Source of the DNA: Pratylenchus scribneri
Lineage: Eukaryota; Nematoda; Chromadorea; Rhabditida; Pratylenchidae
Assembly (NCBI GenBank): GCA_030063045.1
Contig: JAQSEB010000004.1
Location: 3,534,001-3,598,000, forward strand
Reading direction: 5' to 3'
DNA: 64,000 nucleotides
A program made the translations under genes and the position numbers. Below the pieces are notes generated by a model. It was not told where the DNA came from and did no database searches. It worked only from the letters and a program-made list of their open reading frames with translations. Positions 23,753-36,900 of the stretch are shown piece after piece (position 1 is the stretch's first letter; the number at the start of each line of letters is the position of its first letter).

Positions 23753-24987
23753 ATTCGGGGCAAATTATCTAGTGCGAATATATTTAACAAATTGAAATTC
23801 GAGGAATTTAGGCTGAAAATTGGGCAAATGATACAAAAACGAATAAAATTCAATTTTTTTATAATTTATTGAGGAGTTGGATGCCTCTGAAATTCGGATG
23901 GAAATTTGATGATCGGCCGAAATGGAATAATAGACAAAAATCGAGGGCCTTTTATGGCCAAACCCCAAAATGAATGGAAAGACAATGGAAGGTGTGGGAG
24001 GCAAATTTAAGGCCAATTTGGGGGTGGGGAATTGGGCCATATTGCTGAAGACGGTCAATGCACTGATTGGAATTGGATTGATTGATTGAATGGGTCCACA
24101 ATGGGTCCATGGCCATTTTTTGAGGGTCAATCGATTTATGGACGAAAAATGTAGATAGAGAATTGTGAAGGATTTATTGAAAATTCGGAAAAACAAACTA
24201 ATTTTGATTATTCCAGGGATAAACTCTCAAAATGAATTTCTAAAAGGTTGGAATAACACTTTGGACTTTGGAACTGTGGCAGGGTCATTGATGATCAAAT
24301 TCATCAAATCTACCGTAATTTGATATCTCATATTTCTGTTACCATTTAACTTCTTGAAACTTGATTGAATAAATGAATGGATGCTTTTTTGTCAAAAATG
24401 AATATTCTTGGGGCCATAAAACATTGACAAATAATGGTTTAATTTCGCATCAAATTCTAATCAATTATCTTAATAAACATAAATTAAATTTTAAATTGCT
24501 GTGGCCAATTTTAAACATCTGATAATGATTTTATTTCTTCTTTCTAATATCCAAGATGAATTTGATCGAATAAGATACCGTATATATTCTTTAAATATCC
24601 CACTCTCCGATAATTCCAAACCTTATTAGTTCTCTAAAACTCTACAAATATTCTATAATTTTGCCAAAAAAGTCCACAAATTAAGAAGTTAAATTAGACC
24701 CCTAATTTGGCCATTTTTGAGGGGTTTAAAAATAATTCCCCATGGGGAATTAAAAGAGTATATTTGGGTTGTATTCCAATTTTAATATTCCAAATTCTTC
24801 ATCCGTTTTCGTATATATAAATTTGATTTTGAATTAACAAAATATATTTTATTAACATATATTTAAATTATTCTCATTTGGCATTAATCTCTCTCTCATT
24901 CCTAAATTTTTGGTGGATTAATTATATTCCTAAATTTAATAAAAAAAATTTTTATCTATTTTCTTGCGATGTAATTTTTGGCCAAAA
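23753..24987. other. divergent intergenic spacer with a MITE
   Basis: Between the CHID1-like gene (minus) and huntingtin (plus), so it probably holds both promoters. Contains a family-3 MITE at 24576-24769. A 143-codon minus-strand open frame at 23765-24196 has no family signature and is not called. Confidence 0.4.
24576..24769. mobile_element. MITE family 3, uninterrupted short copy
   Basis: About 190 bp. Left end TACCGTATATATTCTTTAA, right end GGGGAATTAAAAGAGTATA, which are inverted relatives of each other. The interior (AAACTCTACAAATATTC, ATTAGACCCCTAATTTGG) matches in reverse the two halves flanking the huntingtin-intron insertion, so this is the empty form of that element. Confidence 0.75.
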
Positions 24988-27900
24988 ATGCATGAACAAT
25001 TTTTTCGTGCTTTGGAAATTTTGGAAAATGCCGTCGAAATTCAGCAGAACCAATCGACAGGGGAATGTGGCAGTAGCACAAATACAACACCGAAAAAAAT
25101 AAACAAGTTTGGGAAGAAAATTACAAAAATGGATGAATTAAATTCCATTCATTCAGCAAAAGAAAGGGGATTGAGCGTGAACGGAATGCTTGTTTGGAAA
25201 TTCGACAAATTTTAGGCGGTTGGGAATCGCTGAATAACAATAATTCGACGAATGTTGTTGGCCAACAAATTCAACGCCGCGATTTGGGTCGAGCAATCGG
25301 CGCCCTTTTCAAGCTGATTGATCATAGGGAACAGGCATTGCGTTTTGTGGCCGATCAAACATTGGATGCCATTTTTAGGGTTAAAATTACATAGAAAAAA
25401 AGGAAATATTTATGGAAATTTTAGAAATTTATTCTAAAATTCCATGCCCAAAAAGTGATTGAATTTTTGTTGAATGAAATGAATAAAAAGGAGGCATCGG
25501 CCCGTTCATTGTGCGCCGCACTCCAAAAAAAAAATTATCATTTGTTATTGGACATATGAAAGCACAAAGAGCAAGGTGCAAATAATAAATTAGTCAATTC
25601 ATATCTTATTTGATTATTTTTGTCCAATTTTAGCATTTATATTTCCTATTTCCTCTCCGCCATTTGCCAATTCCTTCAACGGTCCGAGGATTCCATCCAA
25701 ATTTGTGTTGATCGCCAATTTCCCCCAATCCTTGCCCAACTTGGTCCATTCATTTCGGCAGTTCATGCTGAAAAGGCCACGGAATTATTCGAAATTGCCA
25801 TTGGTCAATTGGAATTGAGTGGGCCAAAAAATCGGTACAAATCGTTGACACCCGGAGGCACATTCAAATTAATTCCATTTCCAGGGCAGCATCCACGGTG
25901 ATTGGCCAATTGGCCAAATTTGTGCCCTCAATTTTACATAAATCATTTTATCAACTTTCAAGTAAAAAATAATCAAATTAAAAATAAATATTCCCCAAAG
26001 GGATAATCCATGATGGGGATGAAAGGCAAAAAGGTAAAATTGCCGGAGCATTGAATTCATTTCGCCTCATTTGGCCAATTGTATTGGAAAATTTGAGTGA
26101 AAGTTCGGCGCAAACTTTGCAAAAGGTTCTAAAAATATTTGAATTGTTGAATAGTTTTGTTTTTGCAGCTATTATGCAGGGTACTTTGTTGTTTATTCAG
26201 CAATTGTAATGAAATTTTGGTCGCCTCTCTTGAATGTGCGGCACCAAATGGTCATTTCGAATTGGCCAAAGAATTGGGCCAATTTAAGCCATTATGGCTT
26301 CAAAAATTGGAATCATGCCGGGAAAATTCATTTGGGTAAATTCATTTTTTATTTATTGAATAAAATTTGAATTATTTAAAAATAGTTCACCCATCGATTC
26401 AAATGAAGGGAGAGAAATTCGCTCAAAAAGTTCGGCGGAAGATAAATTTGGAGAAAGTAAAATAATAAATAATTTTGGGAATAATAAAATGAATTAAATT
26501 AAATTAAAGTGATGGAAACGATGAGTGTTTTGTCCATGAAAACTGGCAATTCATCCAAAATGATGAGCGCATGGAATTCATTGGATAATTTGGTGGCCAT
26601 AAACCAAATATTCGATGATGGGAATGAGGAAGGGAATTGGGCGGAAATGGAGGAGGAAGGGGATGGGAGGAATTCACAACAAACACAAAATGAAGTTAAA
26701 ATAAATTAAAAATTAATTAATTAATTTTATTAATGGAATTGTAGCCGGAAGATGATGATGGGGAGGAGGAGGACAAATATTCGGTCATTTCGGAACAAAT
26801 TGACGAAATATTCGTCGATCCATTGATGAATTGTTTTCATCAACAGCAACAAAAGGAAATAGAAACAATGCATCCGGAAGAAAGTTGCCTTATAAAAGTA
26901 TTTTAAATTGAATTAATTTTATCCGTATTTTATTCAATAAAGTCGAGAAGAACGACGGGCACAATGGCTGGTGGTTCGATTACCCCAAATTCGGCCAGAA
27001 GTCGGCAAGGAGGAAGGCACGGAACGGTGGGGAATATTTCCGAAATGATTCGGCCAACACATAGAGAGGAAAATGATGGACGAATTTTGGAACATTTGCC
27101 CTCACAATTTTGTTTGTTTTTTTTTTGAAATATTGCTTTCAAAAAATTAATTTTTTGAAGGCAATTTTGATGCAAATTTTTGGACGTATTCCGCATTAAT
27201 TGTGGCCAAAAAATTTCTTTTGGCCAAAGGCCCAAATGGGGGAATTCGTTCGGATGGGGAAGTTCGTGTTTCACACAAAATATTGGCTTTGGATTATATT
27301 GGTGCTGTTTCGGCCATTCAAAATGACATTCAAAAAGAGCAAATATTCGATGGTTGGTATTGGAATTCATTAATGGGGGAATAAATAAAATAATTAAATT
27401 CAATAAATTAAATTTGCAGAAAATGGCCATCCTCATTCCCTTTCCGAATTATTCACTCTTGTTGGGCATGAGGACGATAATTTGGCAATTTCCGCCCTAA
27501 ATTTGGCATTCAATTTTGCCAATCCCAAAAATGGCCCATCATCAATTTTTGCAGACGATAAAAGTCATTTATTTCCCTCAAAATTCCATTTTGAATTTTA
27601 GATAAATTAATTTGGCTTCTCAAAAAGTCGATCCATTCCCAAAATCGGAATCAAAATCGGATCAAAGGAATTCTGCATATTTTTGTCAATTCTCTTCCTC
27701 TCCTTTATGGAAATGACCAATTATTTGAAATTACATTTGAGATTGCATTTCGTGCCGTCGATTTTGACTATTTCCTCGTCAAAGTCTTTCAATTCTAAAT
27801 ATTTTTTACGTTAGTTTCATTTAAGAAAATGCGCGCTGATTTTTTTGCCCAAATTCAATGGTCGATAGCATCGGAAAAAAGTCGGCAAAAAATGCAGTCC

Positions 27901-30900
27901 GAATGTTTGAATGCATTTTTACAACAAATTTTCGATTCAGATCCAAAAGTAAACTGATTAAAGTTTTGGCAAAAAAATAAATTATTGCGATAGGTCCAAA
28001 AGGGAACATTGGATGCTTTGGGTGTGTTCGTCCGAAATGCTGATTTTGGGAGGAAAACAAATTTATTTACTTCAATTTCATTGCCCCAATGCATGGAAGA
28101 ATGTCAACCACATAAAATACCCGTGGTTTGTTTTTGCATTTAGCTAAAAGCACTTAAATGGAGAAAACGATACCGTATATATAGTCTTTTAATTCCCTGT
28201 GGGGAATTATTTTTCAATCCCTCAATAATTGGGAAAATTAGGGGTCTAAAGGGTTACCATTAAAAATTTTTCAAATTCAGGCAAAAGCATAAAAATTCAT
28301 TTTTTATGGTAAAATTCGGACATTTTGAAAAGTGATATAAAATCAATGAAAAACGATTCCCATTTTATTATCTCTCATAATTTCCCATGATTTTTTTGAA
28401 TTTTAGATTTTTGCACCGCAAACAAAAATTTTAAGAATAAATAGTAGTATAGGAAAGAACTTAGATTAAAACTTTCCGTAAAGAAATTAGATTAAAACTT
28501 TCCGGAAAGAACTTAGATTAAAACTTTCCGGAAAGAACTTAGTTTAAAACTTTCCGGAAAGAACTTAGATTAAGACTTTCCGGAAGGAACTTAGATTAAA
28601 ACTTTCCGGAAAGAACTTAGATTAAGACTTTCCGGAACAACCGGAACAAAATCAGAATTAAAACTTTCCGGAACAACCGGAACAAAATCAGAATTAAAGC
28701 TTTCCGGAACAACCGGAACAAAATCAGAATTAAAACTTTCCGGAAGAACCGGAACAAAATCAGAATTAAAACTTTCCGGAACAACCGGAACAAAATCAGA
28801 ATTAAAACTTTCCGGAACAACCGGAACAAAATCAGAATTAAAGCTTTCCGGAACAACCGGAACAAAATCAGAAATAAAACTTTCCGGAACAACCGGAACA
28901 AAATCAGAATTAAAACTTTCCGGAAGAACCGGAACAAAATCAGAATTAAAACTTTCCGGAACAACCGGAACAAAATCAGAATTAAAACTTTCCGGAACAA
29001 CCGGAACAAAATCAGAATTAAAACTTTCCGGAAGAACCGGAACAAAATCAGAATTAAAACTTTCCGGAACAACCGGAACAAAATCAGAATTAAAACTTTC
29101 CGGAACAACCGGAAACAAAATCAGAATTAAAACTTTCCGGAACAACCGGAACAAAATCAGAATTAAAACTTTCCGGAAGAACCGGAACAAAATCAGAATT
29201 AAAACTTTCCGGAACAACCGGAACAAAATCAGAATTAAAACTTTCCGGAACAACTGGAACAAAATCAGAATTAAAACTTTCCGGAACAACCGGAACAAAA
29301 TCAGAAATAAAACTTTCCGGAACAACCGGAACAAAATCAGAATTAAAACTTTCCGGAACAACCGGAACAAAATCAGAATTAAAGCTTTCCGGAACAACCG
29401 GAACAAAATCAGAAATAAAACTTTCCGGAACAACCGGAACAAAATCAGAATTAAAACTTTCCGGAAGAACCGGAACAAAATCAGAATTAAAACTTTCCGG
29501 AACAACCGGAACAAAATCAGAATTAAAACTTTCCGGAACAACCGGAACAAAATCAGAATTAAAACTTTCCGGAAGAACCGGAACAAAATCAGAATTAAAA
29601 CTTTCCGGAACAACCGGAACAAAATCAGAATTAAAACTTTCCGGAACAACCGGAAACAAAATCAGAATTAAAACTTTTCGGAACAACCGGAACAAAATCA
29701 GAATAAAACTTTAAAGCAGGTTTTATGGCCATATTTCAGCGGGGAGGTCCATTAAGGAAAAAAGGACTTCACTTCTGGGAGAAACCCATATATTATCTAC
29801 AAAACTAGCTAGGTCTCGTTTCAAAAGCTCACGATCAGTTCAATACCTTCCCTTGTTAGATTAAAACTTTTGGGAAAAAATTCTTAATTTAAAAAGTTGC
29901 AAAATGAAAAATTAGATGCCAAACAAATTGATATGGAAATAATGTTTTTATTTCATTCTAATGTTCACAATTTTTTAATTTCAATAAATATTATTTTAAA
30001 CTAATAATATCCGATAAGAAATTAAGAAAAAATTATTTATGCAACAAAAAATTTTACCCACATTGATCCCGCAGAGAAAAATGGGATATTTCACTAAAAA
30101 TTATGATATTTAATGACAGACAATCAAACAAAATCAGCATTTTTCATTTTCTCATCAGAATTGAACCCTCAAAATTAGCAAAGTTCTGAAAAATCAATCA
30201 AGACAAATCGGAATGCTGGTCTAACTCCTTAATTTGTTGACATTTTTGAATAAATTATAGCGGATTTTGTAGAGCTTTAGGAAAATAAGAAAATTCAATA
30301 AAATTTTTTTGAAATTCTACCTGACCAAAATTTATGTCTACTTAAAGTTGATAGTGGAGAATTATTAAATGTGTGGGGAATTAAAAGAGTATATACGGTA
30401 CCTTAAATTCTCTATTGGTGAACCCCTCTATCAAGAATCCACTCTAGATGGTCTCTGAAAATTAATAACCCCGGGATCACTAATAGAGAATTTACGGTAA
30501 AATGAAAAAACAATAATTTCATTTTAATTTCGTCCCTTTCATTGACAGTTGCTTGGCCTCGACCCTTCCCATTATTCATTTTATTTTTGCTATCAATCAC
30601 CGGAAAGGCAAATTATTTCCGAAAATCTTTGCCAAATTTTGCATCAACTCTACAAAATTGCATTGGAAAATTTCAATGAACGGCAATCCAAATTTTTTGC
30701 AGCACTTTTGGTTTTGATTGAAAATTTTCCACCAAAAAGTGATGAATTTTCCTCAATTTGGTTGACGGCATTCAATGAAAGTGGCACATCAAATTTTGCC
30801 AAAATAATGCCAACGATGTAATTTATTAAATAATTATATTGTAAATTAATAAATTCCAAGGTCAAAGGCAAACGTGAATTTGCCAAAAGGCCAAAATTTG

Positions 30901-33900
30901 TTGGCATTGTTGTTGGAATGCGCGGAGAACGTTTCAAATTTGGATGAATTGGCCATCATTTTAAGATTGATTAGTGCCATATTTTCAGGCAAATTCCAAA
31001 TTAAATTATTATTTTATTCCCCCATTTTAGCAATATCCGAAGGATTGACAATCAATCGAATATTTTGCCACCAGCAAAATGCCAAAATTGGCAACTCAAT
31101 TCCCCGCCTTTGGGGCTTTCCAATGCACAATATTGATGATCCAACCACTTGGAATAATCCAATTGAACGATGTTTAATAATTTATTTGCGCATTCTAAAT
31201 TTATATTATTCAATTGTGGCCGAAGAAAGATTGCAAAAAATGCGGGCAAAAATACACGAATCAAAGAATAAAATGACAACGGCATTGGCCGGAGCAGGCG
31301 GTTTGGAATTGGGAAAAATGAATTTGGAATAAAATGTAAAAATTGCAGAAAAAATTTCCAGCGGAGTTGTCACCATCCTCTCCAGTCCACTCAATTTACT
31401 GCCAAATGCCACAAAAACAAATGAAAATGAAAATCAGCCAATCAAAATTCCCTCAAATTCTGTAAAAGCAACGAATTTGTCATTGTTAATTGGCACCGGC
31501 GTCAAACAATTTCGCCAAACCAGTTTCACCCATTCTCCGGCATTAAAATCATTGGAACCCATTTTGAGGGGTGCATATCGATCATTCCTTGTATGTTAAT
31601 AAAAATTTTAGTACTTATTCCCCTGACCAATGTTGTTCGGAATGAGAGTGGGCCTAGGCTCTCTCACTAGTATTCGCCGGGATCCTAAGTAGTTTTAGTT
31701 CGGCTAGATTTTATTAAATATGTATAGCAGAACGTCGTAAAAGATGTGGGGAAAATGAACCAAAAAAGTGAACATTTTTGGGGAAAAGGGTGGGTTAAAA
31801 AGGCAGATTGGGGTATATTTAATTTATTGAGTGACTGATGAGGAGTGATTGGGCAAAAAGTGGGGGTACTGGGTACAGTAGTAGGATGAATAGAAAAGAC
31901 CCCCAGGCTTGGCATTGAAAATACTCATTTAATTTCCCAAAACAAAAAAAGGAATGCCTGGATTTGAATGCGCATCGACGATTCCTTGACCCATTTGAAG
32001 CTGCCATCAATGGAATTTGTGCCTTCCTTGAAATGGCCGATTTGCCTTTCATTCGTCCATTCCTCGACGAATTGTTAATTTATTTACGAATGCTGGTCAA
32101 TTTAACAATTCCAAAATCCATTTCCCACATTTCAGATGGATATTTCATCGCCCAATTCTGCTCGATTAATTCATCAATTACTCAAATGCCTTTTCAACGC
32201 AAATGCCCAAAATTTGACGGATAAAATATTCAATCAAAATTGGGCAATTTTTGATTCACATTCAAATGGAATTGATGGTTAAAAAATTTCCATTTTTTGA
32301 ATTATTTTCACTCCCCAAATATTCCAGCTGATCCAATTGAATTTTATTTTCTTCACCCACTAAATTCTTTCATTGTTTTTTCCTCCTTTATTTCCAAATC
32401 CGAATTTATGGACACATTTTCGAGGAATATTGGCGGATCGATAATTCACCGAAATCAATCGAATATTTCAATAATTGAGGTGAACAAATTATTAGTGAAA
32501 TTTCTTCTGCATTTTTGGATTTCGATTTTATTTAAAATAAAAAGAATTAAAAATTTCAAAAATTGCCAAAAAATCAAATTTTAAAAATTTCAAAAAAAAT
32601 AAAATTTTAAAAATTTATCAAATTTTAAAAATTGTCAAAAAATAAAATTTCAAAATTTCAAAAAAATCAAATTTTAAAATTTCAAAAAAAATAAATTTTA
32701 AAAATTTTAAAAAACATTCATTCGCCAATTTAATTTTTTCCAGCCCCAACAACAAGAACTAATGAACAAATTATTGCATCAATTCGAACCATTCATCAAT
32801 CATTTGCTAAAACTTTATCCATTAATAAATTCTGTGGAAACAAGGAAAGTCGTTTTGGAATGCATTTCCACTCTTTGCCTTTGCAATGTTCGCTACGAAT
32901 TATTGGACCGAAATGGAAAATTCCAATCCCGAATTGTTGGCCAATTGAAGCAATTTTGTGCCCAGGAAGATGGCCAATTATTGCCATCAATTTTTGCATT
33001 CCTTTGTGTTTTGGCCAGAAATAAATTAATCAAATTTTCTGAAGTCCAAAAATATTTAAATATTCCCTCATTTTTTTGAATTTAGATTGAGAATTTCCTT
33101 GCCGAACTTTTCGCCCATTTAAATGATCAATTTTGTGAATTTGCCATTGAAGCTGCCAAAATTGTTCTTTTGGATGTGATTTCATTAAGAAAAATAAAAC
33201 AACCGGAAATTCATAAAAGAATTTGCATCCGAATAAAGGACATTCTTTGTCAGGTAAATTTTTAATTAATTATTTTGGCATTCATTTTACCCCCAAAAAG
33301 GGATTTGCCATTTCATTTCAATTGACCCCCGAATCCAGTGCCCAAATTTGGATTCTTTTACTCAATGAAATGCGCCAATTTCACATTCAAATGTTTCATT
33401 TTTCCTTCATTTCCATTTTAATTTGTTTTGTTTTAGTTGGTCCGAATGTTGCGAAGAATTTTTTGACAATTTCACCAAATTTTGGCTGCTCAATAATTCC
33501 CATTTGGGCCAATCCATTTCACCTAAGTCTTCATCTCCCAATTATTCCATTAATTTTGAGGAATCTTCATTCCACAGTATTTTTGCTACAAATTTTCCCT
33601 CCAATCCAATCCGTCAAATTTTCCTTCACTCAATTCTCCTTTGCCAGTGTTCCCTCACAATGTACAGTAATTCATTCCCTCAGGCTAAATTCATTTTCAT
33701 TTCAGTCCAATTAATTTATTACTTCATTCCATTCAACAAATATTCGACAAATTGACCGATAAAAGGATGGAACAAATTTTGAATTGCGAAAATGAATTTT
33801 TGGCCAACAATGGTCTGCGCATTTGCCCATTTTTATTTGTTTTGACCACTCAAATTGAGGAGGAAAGTTTGGAGGCGAGAATAATCGAGGATGAGGAGGA

Positions 33901-36900
33901 AAATAATGAAAAATGCACATTTTTACAATTTATTTCAAGGTATAATATAATGGAAAAAAATATTTAAAAAATATATTATTTTCAGCAATTTTGCCTCATT
34001 TTTGGCCAAATTGATGGGCAAAATATCGGAAAATGCTAATAAAATGGCCACAAATTCAATTGAGGAAATTTGTCAATTCTTTTTATTCACAATCCAAAAA
34101 TCCATTAAATCTGGTTTATATTTTCCCATTTATTTTTTATTAAAATTCTAGGTAAATCGCCTAAATTTGTGGATAAATTTAAAATGAATTTGGCCAATGA
34201 GCCAAAATTAATTGGCCAAATGAATGCAAATTTGACTAAAAATTCGCCAAAAATTTGGGCATTTTGGACAAAATTAATTTTTGATCTTCAAATTGGCCAA
34301 AATATTTGGTAAAAAAAATAAATAAATTTAAATAATATTTTTATAATTTTTTAGTGATTTTTCGGCTATTCCCGACCACTGCAAATTTTTATTAATTCAA
34401 ATTTTTGTGGATAAAATTTGTGAATGCAAAAATGAGGAAGAAGTGGAAAAAATTATGGAAATAATGAATTTAAATGGAATAATGGAGGATTGGAGAGGAG
34501 GGGATGAATTCCTAATAAATTTAATGAAAATTGGAAATGAAAAACAATTCAAAAAATGCATCGCAAAATTGGACGAAAAAATTATTGGCCATTTAAAGGC
34601 GAAAGGAATGCAAATATTCCGCAAAAATCGAACAAATTTGGTGGACAAAAATAAATAAATAAATTTATATATTCATTTTAGGATGGCCTTTTGCATCGTT
34701 TTTTAATAATTTTATCCAAATTTGAGGAGGATTCCGAATATTCTGAATTTTTGGCAAAAATTAGTGGCGAATTTGAGGAAGGGAATGGACAAAAATCAGC
34801 GGAAATTGGCCAAATTTTGGAGGCAATTTTGAATCAAAAAGTCATTTAAAAATAATTTGCCAAAATTAATTCGAATTTTAGAAAATTGTCTCCAACATTC
34901 CTCGAAGCAATTCCAAATTTTCGGCAAAAGAATTTTCTGAATTTGACCGGCAAAATTTGAGCGAGGGAGAATTTTACGGAATTTTGGCTTCACATGCGAG
35001 AAGTCCAATTGAATTTAAACAAATTTGCAAAGGAATTTTGGATTTGGATGGAGGAAATGTTGAATTGGCCACAATTTTGGATGCAGTCAGTTTTGCCAAA
35101 TTTAGACATATTTTCCGCATTTTCAGCTCCAACCTTGGCCAATTCGACGAGAATTTTATTTGCAATTATTTTCAATATTTTTGGAAAATACAAAAATGGA
35201 ATTTGGCAGTAAAGAAAATAATTATTTTGAATTTGGCAAAAATTTAATTCAAATTTTGGTGGAAAATATTTTGCTTAAATTTGATGCGAAAATTTTGGCC
35301 GAAGAAAAAATATTTGTAATGGCAAAAATTGGAAATTTGATGGAATATTTATCAGAATTCGAATTCCCTGAAAATGTACCGAAAAATATGCAATTAAAAT
35401 AATTAATTTATAATTCAGTTATTATTAAATGGTGAAATTGTGGAGAAAATGTTGAATTGGCCATTTGTTCGAATGCTTTTGGAGAGGACAATTGAGGGGA
35501 GAAGGCAATTGCCAATGGAATATTTTCGGGCACTCAAATTATTTTTCACATTAAATCCAGTGAAAGTGCATTTTTGCCAAAATGATTTCGGCACTTTGAC
35601 AAATTTGTTGCCATTTTTGACAACACTTTGGGAACAAATTGAAAAGGCAAAATTAATTAATTTATTTGTTTAACCAATTTTAAATTAAAGCAAATTCCCC
35701 GTTGGCATCGACTCCAAATTGACAAAATGCATTGGCCAGTGCAAATTGTGGGGGAAGAAGGCGAAAGGGAGGAGGAAATCCACAAAATGTTGGCATTGGT
35801 CCAACGAATTGTTTTTGCAATTCAATCAAATTTGATTGAGGATGAACCGGTCAAAAATGCATTCCAAGCCATTTTATCTGGCATTTCCATCCTACAACGG
35901 ATGGCATTGGTGCCGGAAAAGGCATTAAGGTGTGAATGATTTGAATTAATTTAATTATTGGATTAATATTTGGCCATTTTCACAGATCCGATTGGACATT
36001 GTCCATTGAAATTGATGCAATTCATCAAAAAATCAATATTCCCCTCATTCAAATTCACATGCTAAATTTGCCATCAATTTTGCAAGATTTCTGTTGGCGT
36101 TGTCTTTGGCTTGGTCTATCCCCGAATTTTTGTGCCAATTTATTTATCCAATTTTAAGGATGGTCTTCACGTGCACAATTCGAGGAATTTTGCATGTCCC
36201 TTTATGGGGTCCTTTCATCCACCCCAACAAATGCCAATGAAATTAGGCAAAGGGCAGAATTGGAGGGGAATGGTGCCGTAAATGAACAATTGTTGGCATC
36301 CACTTTGGCCATTGACGCATTGGGTGCCATTCTCCTTCAAACCATCCTATATCCAGTAAAAAATTATTGCCAAAAATAATAATATTAAATTTAATAGCAA
36401 CCTGGGAATCCAATTTGCAGTAAATTTGTGATAAAATATCGAAAAAGGCAGGAAAATTATCATCTTTTCTTGGACACCGAGTAAATTAAATTTAATTGCC
36501 AAAATCCCCATCCCCGAATTTAGCTATGGAAAATTGGCAAAACGATCAAAATCACTGATAAAGGGATTAATAAATGGAAATTTTGATTGGCCATTGAATG
36601 AGGGGACAATTTTCACTGAAAATTTGGAATGCACGGAAGAGGAGGAATACGGTACCCATTATGGGATTGGCCAAACTTCCCTCTATTATTTGTGGTCAAT
36701 GAGTGGATTGGTGGAATCGATCACTTCAAAATCGAATACACCAAAGGGTTCACCTGCAAAAATTGCATCCAATTTTCGGTTGAAAAAAATTATTTTAATT
36801 CATTCCAATCCAAATTTATTCAGTGCCAGCACCAGTGAATATTTGATTGCGCAAAGCACAGAATTGGACACGGCCTCCTCTTTGCGTGCCCTTTTCGAAA

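Noticed and set aside
23765..24196. 143-codon minus-strand open frame upstream of the CHID1-like gene
   Set aside because: No motif; overlaps the likely promoter region; composition similar to random AT-rich frames.
28591..29695. Long minus-strand open frames (up to 352 codons) repeating a 12-residue FRKVLILILFRL or VPESFNSDF pattern, also at 49722-49991
   Set aside because: They follow automatically from a 36-bp (12-codon) satellite unit without stop codons; open in more than one frame, no start context, inside an intron.
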